From: Vibrio quintilis
GTDB lineage: Bacteria; Pseudomonadota; Gammaproteobacteria; Enterobacterales; Vibrionaceae
Direction: 5' to 3'
Assembly: GCF_024529975.1 (NCBI RefSeq)
Contig: NZ_AP024897.1
Span: 3,534,001 to 3,598,000, forward strand
Length of the DNA: 64,000 nucleotides
Shown in pieces: positions 35,192 to 44,581 of this stretch (position 1 is its first letter; the number at the start of each line of letters is the position of its first letter). Both the position numbers and the translations under genes were made by a program. Below the pieces are notes generated by a model. The model had not been told where the DNA came from. It made no database searches and saw only the letters and a list, made by a program, of their open reading frames with translations.

Positions 35192-35763
35192 ACACAGAAT
35201 TCAGTGCCGGAAAATTCTGGACACCGATCATTCAGGCTTATCTGGATGGTCATACGGCACTGCCGTCGTATATGGGGCTGGAACCTGAAGGGTTTTCACT
35301 GGTTTGTCACTATTTTCAAATCACACCGCCTGCCGCGTTCAGCCATCAGCATCCACAACGCCTGCTGCTGTCAGATCTGGCCGGACTCCGGCAGTCTGAA
35401 CGACAGGATTTGATTACTTTGCTGAATCAATACCGCAACCCTGAGGATTCTTTTTCATCTCAAATGACCACGGTGCTCAGCTTCGCCTGTCTTGGAACGC
35501 AACACCTGTGGCATGATATCGGCATGCCGGAACGTCCGCTGCTGACACAGTTATTCGGTTTTTACTATCCGGAGCTACGGGCGATGAACAACAGAAACAT
35601 GCGCTGGAAGCGTTTCCTGTACCGCCAGCTCTGCACCACCGGAGGAGATTACGTCTGCCGGTCACCCAGCTGCGAAACCTGCTCCAGCTTTGCCGAATGT
35701 TTTGAAGTGGAAGAGAGCGCCTCTCAGCATACTTCCGCTTCTCAACATCAGGGAATGATGTAA
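35188..35763 (+). CDS. nifQ: NifQ, molybdenum donor for FeMo-co synthesis
   Basis: 191 residues. The C-terminal CRSPSCETCSSFAEC gives Cx4Cx2Cx5C, the NifQ Mo-Fe-S cluster site; the middle (RWKRFLYRQLC) is also family-typical. NifQ passes Mo to NifEN/NifH. Last gene of nifB-fdxN-nifQ, overlapping fdxN by four bases. Confidence 0.92.
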   Translation: MNTEFSAGKFWTPIIQAYLDGHTALPSYMGLEPEGFSLVCHYFQITPPAAFSHQHPQRLLLSDLAGLRQSERQDLITLLNQYRNPEDSFSSQMTTVLSFACLGTQHLWHDIGMPERPLLTQLFGFYYPELRAMNNRNMRWKRFLYRQLCTTGGDYVCRSPSCETCSSFAECFEVEESASQHTSASQHQGMM

Positions 35764-35825
35764 TTGAACTTATTCCCGCTTGCAGGCATCAGCCTTCTCA
35801 GCTGATACCAAAAACCAGCATGAAA

Positions 35826-36125
35826 TCAAACCATATTTAAATTGGGTTCGGCAAACTTACCTGATAAAGGAATACGGTTTTTTTTTGATTTCACTTTTTT
35901 ACTTTTCTGATACCCGGGGCAAACCGAGCAACACTGCTTATTCGCTTCAGACTGAATGGCTGCAATGTAAGCCTCTCCACCAACAAGATGCATTCCTTTC
36001 ATCATGCTATCGGAATAGGACTGAACCAGAGATGCGGCAAATTCACTGGAATAAAGACCTTGTTTGACCTCTTTTTTCCGTAATTGAGCAAACCGGCGCA
36101 AAGAACCTAATAATTGATTGAGCAT
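35826..36125 (-). CDS. Hypothetical protein, about 99 residues
   Basis: Start chosen at the ATG with AGGAGG about 9 bases upstream (MLNQLLGSLRRFAQL); the frame extends much further upstream without signals. Contains a central acidic-to-neutral helix (YSSEFAASLVQSYSDSM) and a CCSVC Cys group, then a Lys-rich tail (KSKKVKSKK). Family not recognised. It converges on nifQ and starts the non-nif insert. Confidence 0.5.
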   Translation of the reverse strand: MLNQLLGSLRRFAQLRKKEVKQGLYSSEFAASLVQSYSDSMMKGMHLVGGEAYIAAIQSEANKQCCSVCPGYQKSKKVKSKKNRIPLSGKFAEPNLNMV

Positions 36126-36485
36126 TGTCATACCTCCTGCATCACTTCCGGGAATGTATGTTGAATCAGTAAACCGGTATCTGACATCAGTCAGCCCGGC
36201 AGTTGAGCAAAAAATAACCTGCAAGTAGCATTCCAATAAGACAGTGTTTTTTATTTTTAGTTTCCGATTTATGACAAGTTCATGATCAATAAGATGATCT
36301 TTTTCGCGTATATTGAGGTTAAATCGAAGATGATAGAGAGAATTGACGGCTAACTTGGCCAGAAGTGGCAAAAAATGACGTTTTTTTGCCACATGATACC
36401 AGCCGGGTGGCAATCCGTGCCTGCCGCTCAGGCAACAAGCGTCAGGTAACTGTCACCGGAGTCGGGGGATGCAAATTCCCCCGGA

Positions 36486-36896
36486 TTAAATCAGTGAGTT
36501 CAGCTCAGGTGTGTGACAGACAGCTTCAACATTATTCCCGTCCGGGTCGATAACAAAGGCACCATAGTAATTTTCATGATACATCGGCCTCAGTCCCGGC
36601 TTACCGTTATCTTCACCACCGTGTGCCATCGCCTGTTCATAGAAATGATCCACTTCAGTACGGGATTTTGCTGCAAATGCGATATGCCTTGGGGTAAATT
36701 CTTCCTTCGTTTCAATGATCCAGAAGGCGGGTTTCTCTTCCGGCCCGAATGCACACATTCTCTGGGTTGGAAAGCTTTGGTTCCATTCCGCAACAAACTC
36801 CATCTGTATGGTATAACCCAGCGGTGCAAACGCAGCTTGATAGAATGATTTCGTTGCATCAAAATTAGTCGCATAGGTACTGAGGTGATCAATCAC
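36486..36896 (-). CDS. VOC-family (glyoxalase/dioxygenase fold) protein
   Basis: 136 residues with the beta-alpha-beta-beta-beta repeat of the vicinal-oxygen-chelate fold. Metal-ligand-like residues are His3 in MIDHLSTY, His in PRHIAFAA and Glu in GNNVEAVCH. Substrate unknown. Stand-alone gene with GGAG before the start. Confidence 0.85.
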   Translation of the reverse strand: MIDHLSTYATNFDATKSFYQAAFAPLGYTIQMEFVAEWNQSFPTQRMCAFGPEEKPAFWIIETKEEFTPRHIAFAAKSRTEVDHFYEQAMAHGGEDNGKPGLRPMYHENYYGAFVIDPDGNNVEAVCHTPELNSLI

Positions 36897-37080
36897 AATT
36901 CATTCTCCTTCTGTCATCCGGTCAATCATCAATGTTTTTCAGCTGAATCAAGCTGATATACCCAAGCATAGTATGAAAAGAAGCCATCAGCCGTATGACC
37001 GCTGGTTTTTTGTTATCATCGTATCTGTTTATTTGAATGATCTGCGATACCAGCATAGTGAAGGCGGATTCGCAGGCGGG

Positions 37081-37263
37081 CTATCTTTGCTCTGTGACCT
37101 TGTCAGCGACATACTGAGCCGTTTGAGCTAACACCCGGCAGCTTTGTGCCAGTGCGGCTTTTTCTTCTGCTGTGAGTATTTTTCCATCTGCCGGAACAGC
37201 GCTGCGAAGCACTACTTCAAACCAGAATTTGAGTTCTTCAAAATCCATATTTTCCATGCCCAT
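37081..37263 (-). CDS. Small hypothetical protein
   Basis: 60 residues, acidic and helical (MDFEELKFWFEVVLRSAVPA; TAEEKAALAQSCRVLAQTAQ). Composition looks real, and a start at MENMD is also possible. No family recognised and no clear partner. Confidence 0.5.
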   Translation of the reverse strand: MGMENMDFEELKFWFEVVLRSAVPADGKILTAEEKAALAQSCRVLAQTAQYVADKVTEQR

Positions 37264-37454
37264 CAGATGACTGATTCAATATCAGAAGTAACCCCAAATG
37301 GCGGAAAGACAAATCAGATTGTCTGTGGTTCGGGCATCGCTCAAATCAGTCATGCGAAAAAATGATTACTTAAGTTATCACGATTATATTTTTCATCAAA
37401 TTTAATATCAACTGGATTCATATGTTATTATTGAACACCTGATTCACCGTTGCA

Positions 37455-37494
37455 TATACCCAAGCAACCTGAAGATGCAGGTTGTTTGGGTATA
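37455..37494. repeat. 40-base palindromic TATACCCAAG repeat
   Basis: TATACCCAAGCAACCTGAAG followed by its near-complete inverted partner ending GGTTGTTTGGGTATA: the terminal repeats of the larger element joined back to back. Confidence 0.85.
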
Positions 37495-37550
37495 TCAGGT
37501 ATCATTTCCTGTGGATTTGATTGATTACATGTGTATTTTGGAGATTTTCG

Positions 37551-38486
37551 ATGGAACGTACTGCATGTCAAACCATGGCTGAACGCTTTTTGTGGGCACT
37601 TGAGCAGAAAGGAATCTCTCAGCGGGAGCTGGCCAGAAGGCTCGACACAAACCCGGTTTTCCTGAGTAAGCTGGGAACCGGAAAATCGAAGAAAACCAGA
37701 ATGGTCGTCGATATCGCACTGGCACTCGATGTCACGCCGGAATGGCTGGAATACGGCATTGAAAATAACCGGGTACAAATAGAACTGACTGCGGAAGAAC
37801 GTCAGGCGGCCAGCCAGACTTTTATGGCTAAAGTCGCTGGTAAAATCTCCGCAGCTTCGCTTTCAACAGATGAAATACACAAAAAAACCGGACTCTCTGC
37901 ATCCGTCATCAACCGGATGATGACGGGGCAACACGAGTTATCACTGGTTGAAGCGCTGCAGCTGTGTGATTTCTTCAAGACATCACTCTATGAGATGATC
38001 AAAAAAGATGCCTGTATCAGGCATATACCTTTAATTGGCGGACAGGATATTATCCATCACGTGATTGCACCCGGGTTCGTCATGGAAGTTGACTTTATTG
38101 CGGATAGTCAGCATCTGATTGGCATCCGCAATGATGGTTCCTTTACCGGTCAATATCTGAATCAGGGAAATGTGGTGATTGTCGACCCGGATGTCAAATC
38201 GTTTAATATGAAAAACGGGGATACCTGCCTGTTTGTCGTGGATAACAACATTGATATCGGCCTGAAAGATCCAACCGGGGTCCGAAGCCTGAACTTTTTC
38301 TCCAATGTGTACGATCTGTCCCGGATTGAAATGATCGGCAAGGTCGCTTTTTTAGAACTGAATCCGGCGACCTCTGATACAAGCAAGATGTTAAAAGGAG
38401 AAATAGATCAATTAATCCAAACCATCCAAAAGATTATTCCGGCCGGTACTTTAACCCCTCAGTACACGTCTCCCCAAACCACCTGA
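37551..38486 (+). CDS. Two-HTH XRE-family regulator with repressor-like C-terminus
   Basis: 311 residues from the ATG with GGAG upstream. First XRE helix-turn-helix at about 12-70 (GISQRELARRLDTNPVFLSK), second at about 95-150 (TDEIHKKTGLSASVINRMMT). The C-terminal 150 residues (VMEVDFIADSQHLIGIRNDG; NQGNVVIVDPDVK) resemble a LexA/CI-type beta-rich domain, but I cannot identify the catalytic Ser/Lys. Targets unknown. Lies in the non-nif insert. Confidence 0.75.
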   Translation: MERTACQTMAERFLWALEQKGISQRELARRLDTNPVFLSKLGTGKSKKTRMVVDIALALDVTPEWLEYGIENNRVQIELTAEERQAASQTFMAKVAGKISAASLSTDEIHKKTGLSASVINRMMTGQHELSLVEALQLCDFFKTSLYEMIKKDACIRHIPLIGGQDIIHHVIAPGFVMEVDFIADSQHLIGIRNDGSFTGQYLNQGNVVIVDPDVKSFNMKNGDTCLFVVDNNIDIGLKDPTGVRSLNFFSNVYDLSRIEMIGKVAFLELNPATSDTSKMLKGEIDQLIQTIQKIIPAGTLTPQYTSPQTT

Positions 38487-38512
38487 AGCTCCATCTTCTG
38501 GTGGTTTGAGTA
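38477..38512 (+). terminator. Hairpin after the XRE gene
   Basis: Imperfect stem CAAACCACCTGAAG/CTTCTGGTGGTTTG around a short loop, overlapping the stop codon region; it resembles a mutated TATACCCAAR palindrome. It lies between convergent genes and could stop both. Confidence 0.5.
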
Positions 38513-38515
38513 TCG

Positions 38516-39382
38516 TCAGGCTTTGAACAGGTTATTCTCTTCGTTGTAATCAATCTCCCAGCGGAATGGTGAAAAATTGGTCTGACTGTCGAGCATGTCA
38601 CTTTGCTCGGCACGTTTAAACCAGTTGATCACTCTTTTGGTCACGATGGGATACATGATGATTTCGTACAAAACTTTGGTGCAGAATGAGAACACCAGAA
38701 AATGAAGCATATTTTCCACCGGCCATACACCATAAAAGGCAATCAAACAAAACAAACCTGTATCCACCATTTCAGAGATCAATAATGAGCGAAAGATACG
38801 CTGAAATAAGAATCCACGCATTTTCACTTTGATCTTCTGAAATACATAGCTTGAAATCATAAATGAAAACAAAAATGTAATCGCAGAGGCAATATAAGTT
38901 CTGATCATATTACCGAAGACGATTTCATACGATTCCTGAAGATGCCAGAATTGAGAAGGCGGTAAAATAAGCACCAGCCAGATACAGAAAGTGAAAAATA
39001 CCATGGAAAAGAATGCACTCCACACCACTCTTCGTGCATATTGAAAGCCATAAACATCGGTAATGACATAATCAAAAATATAAGAGAATGGATAAAGAAA
39101 CATACCACCGGTAATTGTAAAACCATTCAATGAGACTAATTTACTGGATAATATATTACTGACAATCATGACCATCACTAACATAATAGAGAGCGGCAAT
39201 ATATATTTATATTCCTGCTTCCTGACCGTGTAATTAATTTTTTCAAGGTCATAACAACCTCTGGCCCGACCGGCAAAATAGGCTGACTTACCATCAATTT
39301 CATTAAGAATATCCGGATTTTCATCAATTAACTCTTGTGTAAGAAGAATTTTCTGTCCGTTTACATCAATATATTGTTCCAT
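38516..39382 (-). CDS. VUT-family (YhhQ/queuosine-precursor-type) membrane transporter
   Basis: 288 residues. About 62 soluble N-terminal residues precede six membrane segments. GMFLYPFSYIFDYVITDVYG and LISEMVDTGLFCLIAF are the family-typical segments. E. coli YhhQ imports 7-deazaguanine precursors of queuosine; the substrate here is inferred only by family. The N-terminal extension is unusual. It is followed upstream by a methyltransferase gene three bases away, forming a two-gene unit. Confidence 0.8.
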   Translation of the reverse strand: MEQYIDVNGQKILLTQELIDENPDILNEIDGKSAYFAGRARGCYDLEKINYTVRKQEYKYILPLSIMLVMVMIVSNILSSKLVSLNGFTITGGMFLYPFSYIFDYVITDVYGFQYARRVVWSAFFSMVFFTFCIWLVLILPPSQFWHLQESYEIVFGNMIRTYIASAITFLFSFMISSYVFQKIKVKMRGFLFQRIFRSLLISEMVDTGLFCLIAFYGVWPVENMLHFLVFSFCTKVLYEIIMYPIVTKRVINWFKRAEQSDMLDSQTNFSPFRWEIDYNEENNLFKA

Positions 39383-39385
39383 TAT

Positions 39386-40084
39386 TTATCTCTGCTTCTT
39401 CATCACCAAATAAGAGTATGGCGGGTTTTCATATTCATCAATATAAGGTTGATTATCTGATTTTTTCCCTAGCGGAAGGTGGTGTTTGATCAGTTGAAAG
39501 CCAACGTTTTTACATTCCTGAATAATCGTCTCTGCCGTCCAGTAAACATCCTCGACGATCAGGTCAATATTTTTCAGCCGGACCTGATGGTGGACACCTT
39601 CTTTTTCCGGTAGCGGACCTATGCCTTCAACACTGGCATAATTCGCAGTCGCCAGGCTGAGGTTGCCGTGAACAACCAAAAGAAATCCACCCTCATTTAA
39701 GGATTCATAGCATCGGGATAATTCCTTGCGCATGGAGTCAATTGATTCAACATGAAAAAACATAAACACGGAAAAAATAGAATCAAATTTATCACCCGGA
39801 TATTTTCCGGCTGATAAATCATTCCGGAATAATTCGATATCCGGATAAGCCTGATGAGTTTTTTCAAGTGCCTCAGGGTTGATATCACATCCGGTCACAG
39901 AATCACAGAATGCTTTAATTACCCCGATTGAACGGCCGCACCCACAGCCCAGATCCAGTGCCCGGCCGGGATTTAAATGCAGCTCATCAATCAGTTGACT
40001 GATATCCCGGTATGCCAGATATCCGGTTCCGGAAACAGTACTGTGGGAATATTTATTCACATCGGCTTCTAAGAATTCAATCAT
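39386..40084 (-). CDS. Class I SAM-dependent methyltransferase
   Basis: 232 residues. Motif I LDLGCGCGRSIGVI, acidic motif II TGCDINPEAL, motif III region FFHVESIDSM. Substrate unknown. Paired with the VUT transporter 3 bases downstream, so the two may handle the same modified compound. Confidence 0.85.
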   Translation of the reverse strand: MIEFLEADVNKYSHSTVSGTGYLAYRDISQLIDELHLNPGRALDLGCGCGRSIGVIKAFCDSVTGCDINPEALEKTHQAYPDIELFRNDLSAGKYPGDKFDSIFSVFMFFHVESIDSMRKELSRCYESLNEGGFLLVVHGNLSLATANYASVEGIGPLPEKEGVHHQVRLKNIDLIVEDVYWTAETIIQECKNVGFQLIKHHLPLGKKSDNQPYIDEYENPPYSYLVMKKQR

Positions 40085-40192
40085 ATTATTATTTCATCCT
40101 AATTAATAAAACTGACGTATATGTGAAGACATATTATATCTCAGAATAAAGATGAGCGATGCGCTTAATTATTCATAATGTTTATTTACAAT

Positions 40193-40215
40193 ATACCCAA
40201 ACAACCTGAAGATGT
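40193..40215. repeat. Half-copy of the TATACCCAAR repeat
   Basis: TATACCCAAACAACCTGAAG between the methyltransferase gene and the nifM terminator. Confidence 0.6.
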
Positions 40216-40232
40216 TCCGCAGAGAGAATAAA

Positions 40233-40261
40233 ACAGAGCCAGTCAGACACTGACTGGCTCT
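40233..40261 (-). terminator. Intrinsic terminator of the nifUSVWZM operon
   Basis: A 12-13 bp perfect stem ACAGAGCCAGTCA/TGACTGGCTCTGT followed by TTTT on the minus strand, about 35 bases after the nifM stop. Confidence 0.9.
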
Positions 40262-40297
40262 GTCCGGAAATACAATCAAAGAAATACTGCGCGGAGA

Positions 40298-41164
40298 TCA
40301 GGCAACTTCCTGACACATTTGCTTTGCATGACTTTGCAGGTGCTGAATCCACTGCCGTTGCAGGAAAGCTTTTGCCCTGGCTTGATGCTTTTCCTGTAAA
40401 AACGGCCAGACTTCTTCAAATGTTGCCTGGCTCGCATCCCTTTGCTGATGGAAAGTGATCAGATGAAAGCCCATTTCCGTTTCTATTGGCTGGCTGATTT
40501 CCTGCGGCTTCAACTGGTACAGAGCATCTGAGATCGGGCGATAGAGATCTCCTTCTTTACACCAGCCCAGATACCCCTGGTTCATCGCACTCGGGCATTC
40601 CGAATGGCGCTGAGCAAGCTTGGCGAATGATTTTGACCGGGCCTTTGAGTAAATATCATGAATGCGCTTCAACGCATTTTCACGGGTATTCTCCGCATAT
40701 TCATCATTGACCGTAATTAAAATCTGGCTCATTTCCCAGGTTGTCGGTCTTGAGAATTCCTGTTGATGCTGATGGTAATAGTGTTTGGCTTTGGCCACAT
40801 CCAGCGGGGGAATATCGGACGACACATCATCCAGGATTTTGTCACACATCAGTTGATCTCTTAGCGCTTCGCGCAAGCCTTCTGTACTCAGTAACTGAGA
40901 CGTCATTGACTGATGAAATTCCTCTTCTGAAGTGAAATTATCAACGCACTCTTTATAAGCCTTTTCTAATTCCCCGGACTGAACCGGCACAACCCGATCC
41001 GCTTCCGGAGAGGTCAGAATCAAATGCTGTATTTCAAACATCCGGCTGACTCTTTCTTCAACTTCACCCCGCTGCACTGATGAAAGATACTCAGGGTTCA
41101 GCTGGTACATTTCAGTTGCCACTTTCGCCAGTAAATAACGTTTTTTCTGTTCGTTCCCGTTCAT
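40298..41164 (-). CDS. nifM: NifM, PpiC-type prolyl isomerase for NifH maturation
   Basis: 288 residues. N-terminal helical SurA-like domain and C-terminal parvulin domain (WEMSQILITVNDEYAENT; GYLGWCKEGDLYRPISDALY; PIETEMGFHLITFHQ). NifM is needed for active NifH. Overlaps nifZ by four bases and ends the operon. Confidence 0.93.
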   Translation of the reverse strand: MNGNEQKKRYLLAKVATEMYQLNPEYLSSVQRGEVEERVSRMFEIQHLILTSPEADRVVPVQSGELEKAYKECVDNFTSEEEFHQSMTSQLLSTEGLREALRDQLMCDKILDDVSSDIPPLDVAKAKHYYHQHQQEFSRPTTWEMSQILITVNDEYAENTRENALKRIHDIYSKARSKSFAKLAQRHSECPSAMNQGYLGWCKEGDLYRPISDALYQLKPQEISQPIETEMGFHLITFHQQRDASQATFEEVWPFLQEKHQARAKAFLQRQWIQHLQSHAKQMCQEVA

Positions 41165-41652
41165 ACCTGTTGCTCCTGTAAAACTGTCTGCTCCTGAGCC
41201 TGAGAAACATGCGTGAAAACACTCGCATCAAGCTGAAAACGTAAAGCACACAGCTCAATCTCATATTTTAATGAACCGTCTTCCAGATCCCGGTAAGATC
41301 GCTGGATCTCGACAATCTGGCCTTTTTCTGCCAGTACTTCCCCATTCATTGCCAGTGTTCTGGTCAGCCTGGCTTTATCCAGCGAATGGAAATGTCGTGG
41401 TACCCAGTCAAGACGGGCCGAAATCAGTTCTTCATCCCGAATCCCAATCACCTGATTTACATCCGGAAAAAACACCTGATAAATGATCTGCGTTTGCAGA
41501 AAAAAACCGTAAGTTCTGACAATGCCGATACAGCCGGCCTCAATCAGAATTTCTCCTTTATCCACACCGGGAAAACTACCGTCGTTACGGACAGTCCGGA
41601 TAACCCGGACTTCTTCTCCGGCATCAAACCTTGCCGTGACTACACTTTCCAT
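41161..41652 (-). CDS. nifZ: NifZ, MoFe-protein maturation factor
   Basis: 163 residues. The NifZ domain is seen twice as related halves: ARFDAGEEVRVIRTVRNDGS and KARLTRTLAMNGEVLAEKGQ. GEILIEAGCIGIVRTYGFFL is family-typical. NifZ helps form the second P-cluster in NifDK. Coupled to nifM by ATGA overlap. Confidence 0.9.
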   Translation of the reverse strand: MESVVTARFDAGEEVRVIRTVRNDGSFPGVDKGEILIEAGCIGIVRTYGFFLQTQIIYQVFFPDVNQVIGIRDEELISARLDWVPRHFHSLDKARLTRTLAMNGEVLAEKGQIVEIQRSYRDLEDGSLKYEIELCALRFQLDASVFTHVSQAQEQTVLQEQQV

Positions 41653-41758
41653 TGAATGTCTCCTTCCGTGGAGGGGGCTTCCCTGTCCGGATTTCTTCCC
41701 TGAAATGATTTTCCATTGGCTGTTGAATCACTGAACACAGCGCTTTTATGCCCTGTTT

Positions 41759-42127
41759 TTAATCTCCGCAGTCACTGCTGCAGGTTTGGCAGCCACTGGC
41801 TTCGAAAGCCAGTTCCCGTCCCCGGGCCAGTTGGTTGTAAGCTACACACAAAGCACGTTTATGTTGATCGAAACCAGGCTCACCCGACGGCAGCAGCTTC
41901 TGATACATTCTGAGCAGCTGGATGTGTTTAATCTGAACCAGCCGGACATCATACTCAATCTCAAAGAAGTTCAGAAAATCTTCGGCAGTCTCCAGCCCAT
42001 CCATCGCAGCCAGAATTTCGCTGTCCACTGCAGGATTCTGATGGCTGTCATCGTGATGAGAACTGTCATGTTTATGAAGACTGTCATGTTTATGAGAACT
42101 GCCATGTTTATGAAAACTGATAGTCAT
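41759..42127 (-). CDS. nifW: NifW with a His/Asp-rich N-terminal repeat
   Basis: 122 residues. Core from about residue 40 matches NifW (GLETAEDFLNFFEIEYDVRL; HIQLLRMYQKLLPS), which binds and protects the MoFe protein. The first 30 residues are a repeat of HKHDS-like units (HKHDSSHHDD), absent from ordinary NifW and likely metal-binding; the DNA repeats with a 15-18 base period. The Cys-rich end (CQTCSSDCGD) is also notable. GGAGG precedes the ATG; overlaps nifV by 20 bases. Confidence 0.88.
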   Translation of the reverse strand: MTISFHKHGSSHKHDSLHKHDSSHHDDSHQNPAVDSEILAAMDGLETAEDFLNFFEIEYDVRLVQIKHIQLLRMYQKLLPSGEPGFDQHKRALCVAYNQLARGRELAFEASGCQTCSSDCGD

Positions 42128-43280
42128 GACTTCCTCCGGCCATATTCAAATCAATCAACGACATCAGATCGTCATTTCCCGGTACGCGTTTGCAGGTTTC
42201 TGACCAGTCGCGGAGCGCCTCACGCACCACTTCACACTGAGCTCGCGTCAGGGTGATACCCAGTTGCCGGTAAACAACGTTGATAGCATGAATCCCGGAA
42301 TGTTTTCCCAGTACAAAATGGTGTTCCCGGCCAATCAGAGACGGCGAAAAGCCCTGATAGTTATTAATATCTTTCAGCAAACCATCAATGTGAACTCCGG
42401 ATTCATGGGTAAATGCATAATCACCGACAATCGCTTTCTGTGGTGACAAAGCACGCCCGGAAACAATGTGCAAATAACGGCACAGTGCCGGTAGTTTGGC
42501 TAAATCAACATAACTCTGCGGTTTGTTTAACACTTTCAAAGCCACCGCGACTTCTTCCAGCGCTGCATTGCCGGCCCGTTCTCCCAGCCCGGTCACCGTG
42601 GTATTGACACTATATGCACCGGCATCGACCGCTGCCAGTGTGTTGGCCGTTGCCAGCCCCAGATCGTTGTGAGCGTGCATTTCAATCTGCAGATCAGACC
42701 GGCATTTCAGGTCCGCTATTTTGTCGTAAGCCGAAACAGGTTCCAAAACCCCCAGCGTATCCGCAAACCGGACCCGCAACGCACCAGCCTCACCGGCAAT
42801 ATCCACCACCCGGTGCAATATTTCAGCCTCAGCCCGGGAGGCATCTTCCATTCCAACACACACTGACAGACCGGCATCCACTGCCCGCCGGATATTTTCC
42901 TGACAGACTTCCTGCAGCTTTTTCATCGACATATTGAGCTTACTTTTGATCTGCTGTGCTGAAACCGGCACAGACAAGTCAACCCAGTCGAGTCCCAGAC
43001 CACAGGCAGACTGAATATCTGCCCGGGTCATCCGGCACCACGCCATCGTGCTGGTGTGCCTGAGCGAACCGGTGATCTCCCTGATCGTAGCCCGCTCTTT
43101 TTCTCCCATTGCCGGAATGCCGACTTCGAGTTCCGGCACACCGGCCGACTCCAGCATTAAAGCAATGTGGACCTTTTCTCCGGTTGAAAAACCAACCCCC
43201 GGACTTTGCTCTCCGTCACGCAGGGTCGTGTCATTAATCACGACACCGGGCGTGAGCATATCTGCTGTCACAAAAGCCAT
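42108..43280 (-). CDS. nifV: NifV homocitrate synthase
   Basis: 390 residues from the ATG with AAGGAG 5 bases upstream. DmpG/HMGL-type TIM barrel: INDTTLRDGEQSPGVGFSTG, metal-binding HAHNDLGLATAN, and GLGERAGNAALEEV. Makes the homocitrate ligand of FeMo-co from acetyl-CoA and 2-oxoglutarate. Confidence 0.95.
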   Translation of the reverse strand: MAFVTADMLTPGVVINDTTLRDGEQSPGVGFSTGEKVHIALMLESAGVPELEVGIPAMGEKERATIREITGSLRHTSTMAWCRMTRADIQSACGLGLDWVDLSVPVSAQQIKSKLNMSMKKLQEVCQENIRRAVDAGLSVCVGMEDASRAEAEILHRVVDIAGEAGALRVRFADTLGVLEPVSAYDKIADLKCRSDLQIEMHAHNDLGLATANTLAAVDAGAYSVNTTVTGLGERAGNAALEEVAVALKVLNKPQSYVDLAKLPALCRYLHIVSGRALSPQKAIVGDYAFTHESGVHIDGLLKDINNYQGFSPSLIGREHHFVLGKHSGIHAINVVYRQLGITLTRAQCEVVREALRDWSETCKRVPGNDDLMSLIDLNMAGGSHDYQFS

Positions 43281-43342
43281 ACGCACTCCTTTTGCCCTGG
43301 CTGTCTTTTCACTGTCAATAAGCTGTCCCTGTTCATCACAAA

Positions 43343-44581
43343 TCAGGCATAACTTGGAGAGAAGATCTCCGCCGATCCGGTATTCTTCTCGTTATCCCAG
43401 TAGGGCGAGAGGGTTCTTAAACGCGCGACAATATCCGGCAGCACTTCAAGCACATAATCAATCTCTTCATCTTTGGTAAAACGGGACAAAGAGAACCGCA
43501 GGGTGCCATGTGCAGCAGTAAACGGAATCTGCATGGCTTTCATCACATGTGATGGTTCAAGCGAACCGGATGTACAGGCAGACCCGGAAGAAGCGGCGAT
43601 GCCTGCCTGATTCATCAGCAGCAACAGGGCTTCGCCTTCAACATATTCCACTGCAATATTGGTGGTGTTCGGCACTCGTTTGGCCGGATTACCGGTAATG
43701 AAAGTATTCGGGATTCGTGCCAATAGTCCCTGTTCAAGCCGGTCCCGCATCAGTTGAATCCGGTGGGTGTCTTTCTCCAGTGAGTCATAAGCCAGCTCAG
43801 CCGCCTTACCCAGCGCAACCACTGATGCCGAATTTTCAGTTCCGGCCCGGCGGCCGCGTTCCTGATGGCCGCCTCTGAGCAGCGGACGGAAACGTGTGCC
43901 ACGTTTGACATATAAAGCACCCACGCCTTTGGGCGCATGAAACTTATGCCCGGAGATCGATAACATATCAATATCGGTGGATTTCACATCAATCTCATAT
44001 TTACCCGCAACCTGAACCGCATCGACATGGAATTGCGCCCCGGCTTTTTTTGCCATCCGCGCCAGCCTGCGAATCGGGAATAACGTCCCGGTTTCATTGT
44101 TGGCCCACATCACAGACACAATCGCAGTATTGTCACTCAGCGCTGCCCGGTACTCATCCATATTCAGCCGTCCCTTTTTATCGACGCTGATCCAGTGGAT
44201 TTTGTAGCCTTTACGCTCCAGATGCTGACAGAGCTGAAGTGTCGCCGGATGTTCAACCCGAGAGGTAATAATCTCTTTTTTATCGGGAAAGGCTTCTGTT
44301 GCAGACAGGATAGCAGTGGTATTCGCTTCCGTTGCACAGGACGTAAAGATCACTTCACTGGAATATTGTGCACCAATCAGCATCTGCACCTGTTCCCGGG
44401 CAATTTCCATCGCCTGACCAACTCTGGCACCCAGTTTGTGAATCGAAGACGGATTTCCGTAAAACTCAGACAGAAACGGCATCATGCATTCCAGCACACG
44501 GGGATCAATCCGGGTCGTGGCGTTATTATCAAGGTACACCATTTTATTTACACCTTTTGGAGCCGTTGAATCAAACATCAT
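43343..44581 (-). CDS. nifS: NifS cysteine desulfurase
   Basis: About 412 residues. PLP lysine motif [18 protein letters not shown]-terminal [15 protein letters not shown], and catalytic Cys loop [16 protein letters not shown]. Supplies sulfur to NifU. The start at 44581 has AAGGAGG six bases upstream and overlaps the nifU end; a second ATG at 44542, with AAGGTG upstream, would give the usual N-terminus MVYLDNN. Confidence 0.95.
   Translation of the reverse strand: MMFDSTAPKGVNKMVYLDNNATTRIDPRVLECMMPFLSEFYGNPSSIHKLGARVGQAMEIAREQVQMLIGAQYSSEVIFTSCATEANTTAILSATEAFPDKKEIITSRVEHPATLQLCQHLERKGYKIHWISVDKKGRLNMDEYRAALSDNTAIVSVMWANNETGTLFPIRRLARMAKKAGAQFHVDAVQVAGKYEIDVKSTDIDMLSISGHKFHAPKGVGALYVKRGTRFRPLLRGGHQERGRRAGTENSASVVALGKAAELAYDSLEKDTHRIQLMRDRLEQGLLARIPNTFITGNPAKRVPNTTNIAVEYVEGEALLLLMNQAGIAASSGSACTSGSLEPSHVMKAMQIPFTAAHGTLRFSLSRFTKDEEIDYVLEVLPDIVARLRTLSPYWDNEKNTGSAEIFSPSYA

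Noticed and set aside
40193..40261. Riboswitch near nifM
   Set aside because: The structure is a simple terminator next to a half repeat.
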